Of a DNA stretch of 64,000 bases, positions 25,243-33,951 are shown one piece after another. The position numbers were made by a program, and so were the translations under genes. The notes under the pieces are model-generated. The model was given only the letters and a program-made list of their open reading frames with translations, did not search any database and was not told the origin of the DNA. Every line of letters begins with the position of its first letter. The stretch's first letter is position 1. Where the stretch lies: NCBI GenBank assembly GCA_963797035.1, contig CAWCOC010000014.1:1-64000 (forward strand), written 5' to 3'. The stretch is from JAIQGF01 sp963797035. Its GTDB lineage: Bacteria > Acidobacteriota > Terriglobia > Terriglobales > Acidobacteriaceae.

Positions 25243-25754
25243 CGAGACACGCCGGGCCAATTGAGCGTCGGCAAGGCAAATAGTTTGGACAGTTTGGAGC
25301 TTCCTCGACGGTGATCATCGTCGTGCTGAGTGGATGGTAACACCGGTAAACATCAGACAGGGTCTAGAGTGGCTCTGGGCGTTACCATGGGATAGGGTGA
25401 GCCGTACAATCGTACAGCCAGTCCCGCTGGGAGAATGGCTCGGAGCGCCGGGCCAGGAGCATGGGCTGTGTTGTAAGCGAGAGTACTCAGAAAAAGCACA
25501 ATGTTACGGTGCGGCTATCGATCCGCCCCCTCTCCCGGTTGAGGCGTAGACGACGGATCACTCCGAGTTAGCGCATATACACGCAAGTGACTCGGAGCCG
25601 GAATTGCGAGTCGTAAAGCAAAAAAGCACTGCTTGGGGTAGACCCTATGCTGAGACAATCGAATAAGACAGTGTTGGCCGTTCGCTGAAGAAATGGCGCG
25701 ATCCGGGGCATCACACTGGGGTTCGCCCGACTGCCCGTGGTTCGAATGCCCCAT
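25243..25754. other. Intergenic stretch before cassette A
   Basis: About 510 bp. I see no gene with coding character. Similarity to the region left of cassette B begins near 25733, which marks the left edge of the duplication. Confidence 0.4.
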
Positions 25755-26780
25755 TCATCTTTCGCTGCCAGGCGTAAGGCATCGCGCGACGATTTCCGGC
25801 GGTACTGGATTGTAGAAAAAAGAAGACGCCCACTCGAATCCTGTGATGCGAAAAACCTGTGGCAAAACTTCCAAGTGCCAGTGGAAGTCTGCTTCAATTG
25901 TCTCCCAATAGCCTTTTCTCTGATGCAGAAAGGGCCGGTCCTGCAGGGATAGATTGTAGGGCGGTCGCCCCAGGGTACGGTCAAGCTTCTGCAGGATATT
26001 GCGCAGGATTTGCGCCAAGTTTTTCCCCTGCGTTGAAGTGATCTGACTAAACGCGCTACTGTGAAACTTGGGGAGTACACGCATCTCGAACGGGAAGCGC
26101 GAAGCGAAGGGAGCGAAGGCGGCGAAGTGTTCATTTTCGGCGATTAGCCGTCGCCCGCTGTCCAGCTCCTGTTCCAGCACATCACAATAGAGGCACCGCT
26201 CCTTCTGGGCGTAATAGTCACGAGCCACTATGAGCTTGCTCTTGATGATGCGCGGCGTCACCGGCAGGGCCATCAGCTGTGAGATGGAGTGGCTGATCGT
26301 GTGTGCACCTCCCTCCTCCCCGTGGTTCTTGAAGATCAGCACGTAGCGCATCCGTCGGTCTCGCTCCAGATCAAAAATACGCGCAACGCAGGCACGGATA
26401 GTGTTTGCGATCTCCTCCACCTCCAGTTCGTGCAGACTGCGGTCGTGGCGCGGCGTCTCGGCGATAATCTCGTGTGCCCCGATGCCATTCATCAAGTCGT
26501 GAAAGCCCTCTCCGCGTCGGCCCAAGTCGCCTTCGATTCGCAAACGCGGCCGATTGTTGGGCACTACGCGTACCTGCCATCCGGGTCCGTTGGGTAGCGA
26601 TCCCGCCGACCTAATGGCAAACACCTCCGGCGGCGTGGAAGACTCGTTAGTCTCGCAGAATGGGCAGAAGCCGTCACCTCTCGTGAATGGCCTGAACTGA
26701 AAGTCCGCAGGGCTCACGGTGTCGGTCTCGGCCATAATCACCCAGCGGCCGGTAAAAACGTCTTTACGCATCTGGGACAT
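25755..26780 (-). CDS. GalT-like nucleotidyltransferase, copy A, lacking the catalytic His
   Basis: 341 aa from the ATG at 26780. HIT-superfamily protein resembling galactose-1-phosphate uridylyltransferase. Present: CPFC (C39, C42), GAHEIIAETP (H103), H164 and Q168. The nucleophile motif HxHxQ reads HSISQ, so the His that is uridylylated in GalT (His166 in E. coli) is Ile. A second CLYC pair follows near residue 196. The zinc site is thus kept while the nucleophile is lost. It may have another activity, a binding or regulatory role, or be inactive. Long upstream in-frame extension is non-coding in character. It is divergent from the 78-aa gene of the cassette. Confidence 0.8.
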   Translation of the reverse strand: MSQMRKDVFTGRWVIMAETDTVSPADFQFRPFTRGDGFCPFCETNESSTPPEVFAIRSAGSLPNGPGWQVRVVPNNRPRLRIEGDLGRRGEGFHDLMNGIGAHEIIAETPRHDRSLHELEVEEIANTIRACVARIFDLERDRRMRYVLIFKNHGEEGGAHTISHSISQLMALPVTPRIIKSKLIVARDYYAQKERCLYCDVLEQELDSGRRLIAENEHFAAFAPFASRFPFEMRVLPKFHSSAFSQITSTQGKNLAQILRNILQKLDRTLGRPPYNLSLQDRPFLHQRKGYWETIEADFHWHLEVLPQVFRITGFEWASSFFYNPVPPEIVARCLTPGSER

Positions 26781-27190
26781 GGGTGCCTCACGGATAGTGA
26801 TCGCTGCGAAGATGCTCTGCCCGTCGCCCCGTGTCAATGGATCCAACGAACCAAAAGTTAGGTTGCAAGCTGTTGAAGCCGACTGCTCGCCCACAATCGT
26901 CGGCTCTTGTTCACGTCGCGTTGGCAAGCGTGAACACACCGCAGTACTTGCATCTTGCGAGAAGATCGATTTGCCGAGCCGCGATTGCTCTGTAATGAAG
27001 TTCCAAAAGCGGATTTGCGACCCTACGACTACTTCCGCCAACCTGCGCGGATATGGTTGGCGTCGAGGTAGGGGAGTCTAATCTCGCCTTGTGCTGCATT
27101 GCCCACACACTCGTACGAATGGTTACAGAGCAGCTCATATGCGAACAAGCGAGAGTAACGCTGGCGGGATTCATGGTAAATGCGCGACGA

Positions 27191-27214
27191 CGGAGCGGCC
27201 GGACGGCCGCTCCG
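27191..27214. repeat. Perfect 11-bp inverted repeat within a cassette-A-only insertion
   Basis: CGGAGCGGCCG (27191-27201) is complementary to CGGCCGCTCCG (27204-27214). It lies in about 125 bp (27118-27243) that are absent from the otherwise matching upstream region of cassette B (around 35287), so it entered A or left B after the duplication. Confidence 0.6.
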
Positions 27215-27330
27215 GCCCAGCCGTCATCACCCTACTTGAGGTTGTGAGCAACCGGGAACGGTTCTGTGGCTCTGGTGCGCACACACCTTCATTGACGTTC
27301 CGACAAGCCTCGTCGGCGGGAAGGCACATT

Positions 27331-27567
27331 ATGTCTCTACCCACATTAAACCTCATCAACACCCGAAAAGGGATGCGACAAGAAATGAGCGACGGATGGA
27401 CTCAAGAACAGATGAGTGACATACGACGCTCAGCCGCTGATTATGGCTGGCACGGCACACGAGAAGACGGTGATGTTCTTCGATGGATCACGGCGTTTGC
27501 ACCTTACTGCCTGGAGGAATATCGGCAGGCGAGAAACAGCACACTCTTAAGTCATCGTGTGGCCTGA
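27331..27567 (+). CDS. 78-aa cassette protein, copy A
   Basis: ATG with GGGAAGG upstream. MSLPTLNLINTRKGMRQEMS, then DGWTQEQMSDIRRSAADYGW, HGTREDGDVLRWITAFAPYC. Acidic, helical, rich in Trp and Tyr. It is conserved with few changes in cassette B (35375-35611), which argues it is a real gene under selection. Family not recognised. It is divergent from the GalT-like gene and upstream of KAS III. Confidence 0.7.
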   Translation: MSLPTLNLINTRKGMRQEMSDGWTQEQMSDIRRSAADYGWHGTREDGDVLRWITAFAPYCLEEYRQARNSTLLSHRVA

Positions 27568-27843
27568 CGCTGCGACGCGTGCATCAGCGTTCAGGTGAGC
27601 AGCTGCTGTGTGCAAATCCTTCTCCGGATGCAATCCAGCTCCGCGTGTGCGGAGAGCGCAAATCGAGGAAGAGTCCCATTCTAGAACGCCCGCACGCGGA
27701 AATAAGCCAGGCTGCCATCGGGGGCCCAAATGTATCCGAAACCGACCAATGTGGAACGGGCGTGCCGTCGTTATTGGGAAAAGTGATGTTAAACGACTCC
27801 AAGACGCTCAGCGATCTGGAATGATCGCTGGATTGGAGGGGAG
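27568..27843. other. Deleted remnant of the 97-aa gene of cassette B
   Basis: Cassette B has a gene here (35781-36071). In A only its start survives (MYPKPTNVERACR near 27730, then a stop) and most of the coding sequence is gone. A perfect dyad, CAGCGATC-N6-GATCGCTG at 27809-27830, lies 13 bp before the KAS III ATG and could form a hairpin over its leader. Confidence 0.6.
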
Positions 27844-28803
27844 ATGACAAGCCGAAACAGCCACTTTGACAGTGTCCACATCCAATCCACGGGTTCATAT
27901 GTGCCGGCCAGGGTAGTCACAAACGAAGATGTGGTCGGGGATTTGCCCACCTCTCCGGAGTGGATTGTCGAAAACTTAGGGATACGCGAGCGGCGCATCG
28001 CCGAGCCAGAGGAATACACGTCGGATCTGGCTGCCTGTGCGGGCATGAAGGCTATCGCTTCCGCCGGACTCGAACCAAACGAAATTGACTTGATCATCGT
28101 GGCGACTTCGACACCCGATCGTAAGGCGCCGTCATCCGCATGCATTGCTCAGGCCAAGCTGGGCATTAGAAACGGTTGCGCCGCGTTCGATGTGGCGGCT
28201 GTGTGTTCCGGGTTTCTTTACGGCATTACGATAGCCGGCCAATTCATCCAGAATGGCACGTACGAACATGTACTGGTGATCGGTGCCGATACTTTTTCGA
28301 AAATCACGGACTGGAACCACCGCAACTGCGCGTTTTTCGGCGACGGCGCCGGCGCCGTGGTCCTCGACCGAAAAGTTCGGGACCATGGGCTTTTTTCAAG
28401 CATTCTCCTGGCCGATGGCGAAGGAATTGATCATTTTACCGTCTACCCAGGAGAGGCCTACTTCTCGATGAACGGAAAGGCGGTTTACGAAAAGGCCACC
28501 ACCGCCCTGCCCAAGTGCATCCAGCAGATTCTCGGCATGAACCGGCTGAAACTCAGTGATGTCTCCATGATTCTTCCGCACCAGGCCTCGGCTCGTGTCC
28601 TCAAACGCACTGCCGAGGTGCTTGACGTCCCTTATGGCCGGATGCGAACGAACTTGGAGTCATGCGCGAACACCGCTGGAGCCTCAGTCCCGCTGTTGTT
28701 GGACCAGGTAAACCGCGTTGGCGTCATCCACGAAGGTGATCTGCTCTTGTTCGCAGCCATCGGCGCAGGCTGGACCTGGGGCGCCAGCTTGTACCGCTGG
28801 TAG
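27844..28803 (+). CDS. 3-oxoacyl-ACP synthase III-like (KAS III), copy A
   Basis: 319 aa; GGAGGGG before the ATG. Thiolase-fold condensing enzyme of the FabH type. The catalytic triad is complete: C121 (AAVCSGFLYG), H246 (LPHQAS) and N276 (CANTAGAS). FabH joins acetyl-CoA or another acyl-CoA to malonyl-ACP; relatives also make special acyl products. It is unusual in standing apart from fatty-acid genes and inside a mobile cassette. It differs from copy B at 16 of 319 residues. Confidence 0.88.
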   Translation: MTSRNSHFDSVHIQSTGSYVPARVVTNEDVVGDLPTSPEWIVENLGIRERRIAEPEEYTSDLAACAGMKAIASAGLEPNEIDLIIVATSTPDRKAPSSACIAQAKLGIRNGCAAFDVAAVCSGFLYGITIAGQFIQNGTYEHVLVIGADTFSKITDWNHRNCAFFGDGAGAVVLDRKVRDHGLFSSILLADGEGIDHFTVYPGEAYFSMNGKAVYEKATTALPKCIQQILGMNRLKLSDVSMILPHQASARVLKRTAEVLDVPYGRMRTNLESCANTAGASVPLLLDQVNRVGVIHEGDLLLFAAIGAGWTWGASLYRW

Positions 28804-28861
28804 GGTCACCTGGTAGATCAATTGTGCACTCCCGTTATGGGTGAGGAGGGCTGGTGTCGAG

Positions 28862-29179
28862 ATGATCCGACTGGAGATGACACGAGTAGAGGTCCGGGAA
28901 ATTCTCCGAGCCAATATTGGTAAGCAACTTCGGATTACGTTTGACAACGGCATAGTCCAGTCGGTTGAAATCGGCTCCGTCAATGGCGAGGGGTTCCTAC
29001 ATCGTGGAGATTACGGAGACCAACCTGGTCTCTTCTGGAGACGGTTCGAGGAAGTGAAACATATCCAAAAATTGATCCCTTGCGCCCCTTCTATCCCGAA
29101 TAGCTGTTCGCTTTCAGCACCCAAGTGGGTGATGCTGAGGCCTCCCAGCAAACGCAAACCCAAGTCATTGCCCCGTTGA
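28862..29179 (+). CDS. Small SH3/Sm-barrel-like cassette protein, copy A
   Basis: 105 aa, MIRLEMTRVEVREILRANIG, then KQLRITFDNGIVQSVEIGSV and a final strand with RFEEVKHIQKL. Strand pattern and the FDNG turn resemble Sm/LSm- or SH3-like barrels. The C-terminal 40 residues are basic and less conserved between the two copies. It follows KAS III on the same strand and is retained in both cassettes. Function unknown. Confidence 0.65.
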   Translation: MIRLEMTRVEVREILRANIGKQLRITFDNGIVQSVEIGSVNGEGFLHRGDYGDQPGLFWRRFEEVKHIQKLIPCAPSIPNSCSLSAPKWVMLRPPSKRKPKSLPR

Positions 29180-29224
29180 TGCAGCCCCTTCCGCCTTCTG
29201 TCGAATGCTCGTGCCGCCGAAAAT

Positions 29225-29515
29225 TTAGGCCCCCAGTTCGGCGTTCAATTGACGCGCACAACACTGGAGGCCATCTGAGAAGGCCGACAACGGGCTTTTC
29301 CGGCGAGTGCGACTGCCGTACCTTCTCAATCTTCCAAGCACAGCGTAGCCTTGAAGCGCAGCGGAAGCGCACGCCAACTTGCGACAACGCTTTTGGCGGA
29401 TTTCACTTTGGGAAATCGCAGCACTTATCTGTTTTCCGGGGTCGGCCTCAGAAATATCCAGCAGGGGCTTCAGCTTCGCCAAGGTCGAAGCTGGGGTTAC
29501 CTCGCTTTTTTCCAT
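29225..29515 (-). CDS. 96-aa hypothetical protein
   Basis: From the ATG at 29515 (CAGGAG upstream): MEKSEVTPASTLAKLKPLLD, then DPGKQISAAISQSEIRQKRC and a basic tail with RTRRKSPLSAFSDGLQCCAR. No family recognised. It is convergent with the cassette and has no counterpart beside cassette B. Composition and ribosome site give moderate support. Confidence 0.35.
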   Translation of the reverse strand: MEKSEVTPASTLAKLKPLLDISEADPGKQISAAISQSEIRQKRCRKLACASAALQGYAVLGRLRRYGSRTRRKSPLSAFSDGLQCCARQLNAELGA

Positions 29516-29834
29516 GGCTGCGCTCCTGTGTACGATGCACCAAGAGCAGCGCGCAAAATATGGCGCACAAGCCTGTCTAAAGTTTGCGATTGCGATGATT
29601 TCCGTTCTGACCGCAGCATCACCGGTATTCTGCATCTCCACGTCTCCACGACAACTGCCATTCGAGAAAGTTTATCGTATGAAACAGGACATGAATTTCG
29701 ACTGTCTCGGATTCGCCAGCTGCACTAATCCTGGGCGTTGATCGAGCTCTGCAATTGGCGTAGCTTCATCTGAAAATTTCGCGCGCCCTTCTTTCTTGCC
29801 GACCGATTTCAGGGACGAACGTAGGAGGTCCACA

Positions 29835-30023
29835 ATGCCGCAACACGGTGGGAAACAGCCACAGCCTATCCGCAACGAACCCCAGAATGTAGAAGAGACA
29901 ATACGCACCCTCGCATACGAACTCTATGAAGAACGCGGCAGGGAAGGCGGCCACGAACTTGATGACTGGCTCCGCGCCGAAGAGGAGATCACGCGGAGCA
30001 AGACCCGCACCACCGCCGCCTGA
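29835..30023 (+). CDS. DUF2934 family protein
   Basis: 62 aa; AGGAGGT lies 8 bp before the ATG. Contains the DUF2934 core IRTLAYELYEERGREGGHEL, DDWLRAEEEI. These small helical proteins are common in soil Acidobacteriota and Proteobacteria; role unknown. The region 29516-29834 before it has no convincing gene. Confidence 0.8.
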   Translation: MPQHGGKQPQPIRNEPQNVEETIRTLAYELYEERGREGGHELDDWLRAEEEITRSKTRTTAA

Positions 30024-30131
30024 TCTTAAAAGGTACTCTGCCTAAATGGGAGAGGCCTGGCAACTCCGGGGCCCGGTTATTTTCAGCTTGCGCCGCAGCG
30101 GAAGTTCGGGTCGCCGACGCGCTTCGCAGCT

Positions 30132-30305
30132 TTACGCAATCTGACGTTGCGCGAAGAGTTCTTCCTGTGTGCGTATGCGATCGGGATGAGAGGTGCGAAT
30201 ATGGTCATCCAACTCAAGAGATTGGTCAAAATCTTCCCAGCAGACTGAACACGCCGGTTTTCGGAGCTGCTCGTCTGGCAGGTGATTCATTGTTGGGCTA
30301 GGCAT
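30132..30305 (-). CDS. Small C2H2-type zinc-finger-like protein
   Basis: 57 aa from the ATG at 30305: MPSPTMNHLPDEQLRKPACS, then CSVCWEDFDQSLELDDHIRT with SHPD following, giving C-x2-C-x12-H-x4-H, a finger-like spacing. A longer start at 30350 is possible. It is the fifth small Cys-containing protein of the island. Confidence 0.55.
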   Translation of the reverse strand: MPSPTMNHLPDEQLRKPACSVCWEDFDQSLELDDHIRTSHPDRIRTQEELFAQRQIA

Positions 30306-30465
30306 GGCGGGAAGCTCCTGAGGCTCGGTGCAGCTAGTATGCGTAACCACCCAAATTAAGTTTCTGGATGTTCACATCACAACAACCGCGATAGCGGTGA
30401 TCATTGTCACAGTAATAAGTGATCCACGCTACCCATAGCCTCAAATACAGTCCACGAGCGCCAGC

Positions 30466-30900
30466 TTGGAACACCAGGTGCACTCTCCCAGGGCAATCGA
30501 AGCGATTGTGACCGATGAATACCGAGTCCGATGCTTACGCTGTGGGCATGCCCGGCTTCTGCTGCTGGTCTTCGCTGATGCACAGATCCGCCGTGCCCGG
30601 GTGGGCTGTTCCTGCGCGAGCGTTCCTTTCCATCCCGAGACAGGCGAAGAGATTTGCTGTGGCCGTGACGAGATAATCGCGCTCTACGACAGAGCGGCGG
30701 AAAGCCGTATGCGACTTGAAAGGAGCCGAGGGCCGTACGCAACTCGCGAGGCGGTGGCGGCAACCAGTTTCGCCCGATGCGCAAAATCGCGCTCTCGCGC
30801 CGTTATTGTGAGGGCTTTTCCGCATCCACTCAGCTCAATACCAGGCAAAGGGGAGCGCTCCCAGTACCTAACCGCAGTAGTAAGCTCTCTCCAACACTGA
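30466..30900 (+). CDS. Hypothetical protein with N-terminal Cys knuckle
   Basis: Up to 144 aa. The part DEYRVRCLRCGHARLLLLVF with GCSC following suggests a zinc-binding N-terminal region; the C-terminal half is basic and of low coding character. I do not recognise it, and it may be spurious. Confidence 0.3.
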   Translation: MEHQVHSPRAIEAIVTDEYRVRCLRCGHARLLLLVFADAQIRRARVGCSCASVPFHPETGEEICCGRDEIIALYDRAAESRMRLERSRGPYATREAVAATSFARCAKSRSRAVIVRAFPHPLSSIPGKGERSQYLTAVVSSLQH

Positions 30901-31065
30901 CCCACCGCGGATGCGGATCCACAACAGGGGCATGCTACCGACAAACCTGGTCTGGCCCCAGAAATGCTCGCTGCTGGTCTGGGCCTTCCTTGGACCAGTC
31001 CATTGCCGGGAACTGAACTCGGGGAACGTCGCGCGGCGAAGATGCGCTGCGGCGGGAGGTGTTTC

Positions 31066-31788
31066 GTGGTATCACCATACGGTCTCGGCGTGGTGGAAAG
31101 CTGCCTAACCTGCAAACTCCAGGCGGACAGATGCTTTCGTGACCTCTCGTCTGAAAGTTTGCAGGCGTTTGAAGCCGTCAAGTACACCTCCACTTATCCC
31201 AACAGAGCAATGCTCTTCGTAGAAGGCCAGGCGCCCCGAGGCGTGTTCGTCCTTTGCCAAGGTCGGGTGAAGCTTTCGTTCTCTTCTAACGAGGGCAAGA
31301 CGCTCATCCTGCGGATCGCCGAACCCACCGAAGTTCTGGGATTGAGCGCAACGGTTGCAGGCAAGCCATACGAACTCACGGCAGAAACGGTCGATCCCTG
31401 CCAAGTTAACTTCGTCAAGCGCGAGGACTTCCTCCGCTTCCTCCACCAGCACAGCGATGTTTGCTTCCGGGTCGCCGAGCAGTTGAGCGACAAATACAAC
31501 ACCGCATGCCGCGAAATCCGGTCACTTGGACTTTCTCACTCGGCCGCGGAAAAGTTGGCGAGGCTCTTAGTCGAATGGGTTTCGAAGGCCGGCGAGTTCG
31601 CCCAGCAACAGCCCCGGATTACGCTTGGCCTGACGCACGAGGAAATCGCGGAGATGATCGGTACTTCGCGTGAGACCGTCACGCGCCTACTCACGGAGAT
31701 GAAGAAGCAGCACATCGCATGCGCCAGGGGTTCGTCTTTTGTGATCTTCAATAAGGCGGCGCTTGTTCAGCTTGCAAATCCGAGTTGA
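31066..31788 (+). CDS. Fnr-type regulator 3 with N-terminal Cys cluster
   Basis: 240 aa from a GTG at 31066, chosen for the GGGAGG 6-8 bp upstream. The N-terminus carries ESCLTCKLQADRCF, i.e. C-x2-C-x6-C, like the iron-sulphur ligands of FNR. The barrel (FVEGQAPRGVFVLCQGRVKL), a further Cys in DPCQVNFVKRED and the HTH (LTHEEIAEMIGTSRETVTRL) follow; ETVTR is the FNR-class recognition helix. Probably an oxygen- or redox-responsive regulator, unlike regulators 1 and 2. Neighbours: a TonB receptor fragment downstream. Confidence 0.88.
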   Translation: MVSPYGLGVVESCLTCKLQADRCFRDLSSESLQAFEAVKYTSTYPNRAMLFVEGQAPRGVFVLCQGRVKLSFSSNEGKTLILRIAEPTEVLGLSATVAGKPYELTAETVDPCQVNFVKREDFLRFLHQHSDVCFRVAEQLSDKYNTACREIRSLGLSHSAAEKLARLLVEWVSKAGEFAQQQPRITLGLTHEEIAEMIGTSRETVTRLLTEMKKQHIACARGSSFVIFNKAALVQLANPS

Positions 31789-31992
31789 AGATGGTGCTGG
31801 AGACGAATTTTGCACAGCGCCAGAATGAACTCATGCGATGGGGTGCTGTATGGTGGCACGATGCGCTACCCCCCTCGTGCTCAGATCGTTCCTTCATCTT
31901 AAGGTAGGGGAGCACTCGCTCCGCGCCGGCTGCTCCGACAAAATATTTTCCTCGACCCGAACGAGCGATTCGTCGACGAGAGCACAATTCTG

Positions 31993-32762
31993 CTCACTAC
32001 GATGATTCATCATCGGACTATCATGCATTGCAGCTCCAGTTTCGGCGCCAGATTTCACACGGTTTATCGGCCCTACTTTCGTACACATGGTCTCATTCGA
32101 TCGATGATGTTTCCAATGATGAAGCGGCGGTCAATGCATTTGATCCGCGCCTGGATCGCGGGTCTTCGGACTTCGATGTGCATCACGCCTTCAATGGAGC
32201 ATTTACGTACAATTTCCCCACCCCGAACTGGCGTGCACCCTTGCGTGCCATCCTGAAAGATTGGAGCCTTGGAACTATCTTTTCCGCACGGACCGCGTTG
32301 CCCGTGGACGTGAGGGTCGAGAGAGCCGACGTCATTTCCGACGTGGCCACTGGACCTGATCTCGTTCCGGGCGTTCCTGTGTATCTTCGCAATCCCACAG
32401 CACCGGGAGGGAAACGGATTAATCCCGCGGCATTCTCCATCCCGGCAGAGCCAATTCAAGGCAACATGGTTCGTAATTCGTTGCGTGCATTTTCGATCAT
32501 GCAAGCCGATCTAAACATACGCCGCCAGTTCAGCATCACGGAGAACCTCAAACTCCAGTGGCAAGCTGATTTCTTTAACCTGTTGAATCATCCGAATTTC
32601 GGAATGATCAATGGCAACCTCGGGCTTTGGGATCCCCCGCTGGAACCTAACCCAGGATTCGGATTAGCAGGATCAACCGCCGCGGCAGCACACGGTCTGA
32701 TACCCCTGTACAGCGCAGGTGGGCCGCGCTCAATCCAGTTATCGCTCCGACTGCGTTTCTAA
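31993..32762 (+). pseudogene. C-terminal fragment of a TonB-dependent receptor
   Basis: Only the last part of an outer-membrane beta barrel is left: YHALQLQFRRQISHGLSALL, SYTWSHSIDDVSNDEAA, RSLRAFSIMQADLNIRRQFS-like strands (NSLRAFSIMQADLNIRRQF), FFNLLNHPNFG and the closing aromatic strand PRSIQLSLRLRF at the stop. This is the end of the carboxypeptidase-regulatory-domain receptors (Oar-like, about 1000 aa) abundant in Acidobacteriota. The plug and most of the barrel are missing to the left. It lies next to att copy 2, so integration or excision may have removed the rest. Interval 31789-31992 holds nothing I can identify. Confidence 0.8.
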
Positions 32763-32822
32763 TACCACACGACATCAAGAAAAAGAGCCATCGTTCTCCA
32801 AACGCAGCAATTGACCATGCTG

Positions 32823-33046
32823 GGGTTCGATAGGAGTCCAAAAGCGTTCCCGAGAGTCATTTACATTTCTTTTGGTAGCGATCCGTGCCCTAGAAGATTT
32901 CAATGAGCCCGCATGTTCCTTTTGCGGTGTGTTGAATTTTGAGTGGCCTTGAATTCGTGAAAACGAGGGTTCGATAAGGGTTCGATAAGCGTTCCCGAGG
33001 GTTCTTTAAGCGCCAGAAGTAGCCATCCGTGCCTTGAAGTTTCAAT
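32823..33046. repeat. Imperfect about 80-bp direct repeat with tandem GGGTTCGATAA units at the right end of island A
   Basis: The segment 32823-32904 recurs imperfectly at 32967-33046: both begin GGGTTCGATA, share GCGTTCCCGAG, ATCCGTGCC and end TTTCAAT. In the second unit GGGTTCGATAA is present twice in tandem (32967-32988). These match the tandem units beside att copy 1 and may be the opposite integrase arm. No gene lies in 32763-33065. Confidence 0.6.
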
Positions 33047-33065
33047 CAGTTACTTCTTCGTCGAG

Positions 33066-33112
33066 CCTGAAAAGGCTGGCGTCGGCGGTTCGATTCCGTC
33101 CCTGGCCACCAT
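33066..33112 (+). repeat. att copy 2: 47-bp tRNA-Phe 3' fragment
   Basis: Identical to 5922-5968. Forms the junction between islands A and B. Flanks differ on both sides from the other copies, so the shared sequence ends sharply, as expected for site-specific recombination. Confidence 0.85.
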
Positions 33113-33171
33113 TAAATTCAGCTGGTTAGCTGTCAGTTGGCCGGGCTTCCTCGAATTTTGCACCTGCGTTT

Positions 33172-33324
33172 TCACACCTGTGGTCCCTCACAGCTGACGA
33201 CCCCCAGCCCGGCTAGCACCTGCCGCTGAGCGTCCATGCGGTCTTCATCAACGCTGTGTGCGTATATCTGCAGCGTCGTCCGGGCATCGGCGTGGCGGAG
33301 CAGATCCTGGACGGTTTTTGGATC
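33172..33324 (-). pseudogene. Integrase C-terminal remnant of island B
   Basis: Minus strand: DPKTVQDLLRHADARTTLQI, YAHSVDEDRMDAQRQ. This holds the His-box (LRHADARTT) and the catalytic Tyr (IYAHS) of a tyrosine recombinase. Everything upstream of DPKTVQ in this orientation is unrelated. The stop lies 59 bp from att copy 2. It is a different integrase from that of island A. Confidence 0.75.
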
Positions 33325-33333
33325 GTAGGCCTC

Positions 33334-33429
33334 CGTCGGGCGGCGGTTAAGGCGGAGGTGCTGGCAAAGGACGAGAGAGTGCGTTTCGGATTTCACAATC
33401 TGCGCCATTCGCTCGCCTCGACCTTAGTG
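33334..33429 (+). pseudogene. Integrase middle segment in inverted orientation
   Basis: Plus strand: RRAAVKAEVLAKDERVRFGF, HNLRHSLASTLV. This is the HxxR box segment (HNLR) that normally comes just before DPKTVQDLLRH. Here the two lie 9 bp apart but on opposite strands, so an inversion broke the gene at this point. Confidence 0.7.
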
Positions 33430-33438
33430 CGGCTGAAA

Positions 33439-33588
33439 ACCGATCTCACTTATTTTGGCGAACCCGCGTACGAGTATGACATTGCGCAGGCTATCGAAGA
33501 TGGCTACCTGGCTGCCTGTGAAATCCAGAAAGGCCGTGTCAACCTCGACACTACCGGCATAACGAAAGAGGACATTATCGCCCGACAT
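33439..33588 (+). pseudogene. HsdR/DEAD-box helicase-like fragment
   Basis: TDLTYFGEPAYEYDIAQAIE, DGYLAACEIQKGRVNLDTTG, ITKEDIIARH: matches the region of type I restriction HsdR and related helicases that reads FGxPxYxYxxxxAIxDGYL followed by TGxTKEEI. Only about 50 residues remain, in frame with the inverted integrase piece. The following sequence to 33951 has an EEIDVWLRS segment but no recognisable gene. Confidence 0.5.
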
Positions 33589-33951
33589 CGGGATCGGGTC
33601 GCCGTATTTGCATTTGCGGAAGAAATCGACGTGTGGCTTCGCAGCACGCCTGTGCAGCCGAAGCCTGACCTCATTCTCACGACACGCATGGGACAGAGCC
33701 GGAAGCGGAGCCTGCGCGACCAGTGCGCCTGAGATACGCCAGTCCTACATTGGAGTCGAGGAAGATTTTAGACCAGCGAAGAAAAGCGCACGTTGTTTTC
33801 ACCGCCCGCGACATTGATGCGTTGTTCGCGGGCCTGTCTGCCGCCGACATCCAAAACGTCACCTTACACGTGAGAACCAGATTGGCTGGTCGCGTGCCGT
33901 CGTCGACAGTTGTTCGGTGCGCCCAATAGCCCGTGGGCTCGAACGCCCCGT

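Larger units (their letters stand above)
25733..29215. repeat. Cassette copy A (segmental duplication)
   Basis: About 3.5 kb that matches 33931-37430 in gene order, orientation and sequence: GalT-like (-), 78-aa gene (+), KAS III (+), Sm/SH3-like gene (+). Encoded KAS III proteins are 95% identical. Differences are the 125-bp insertion and the lost 97-aa gene in A. The two copies lie in adjacent islands that share one attachment site. Confidence 0.85.
5922..33112. mobile_element. Genomic island A integrated at tRNA-Phe
   Basis: A 27.2-kb segment bounded by two identical 47-bp direct repeats that match the 3' part of tRNA-Phe(GAA). An intact tyrosine integrase lies against the left repeat and reads towards it, the classic layout of tRNA-targeting integrative elements. 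No conjugation, phage structural or replication genes are visible, so it looks like a non-self-transmissible island. Cargo: carbohydrate enzymes, envelope proteins, three Crp/Fnr regulators, many small Cys-rich proteins and cassette copy A. The boundary calls rest on the exact repeats; mobility is inferred. Confidence 0.75.
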
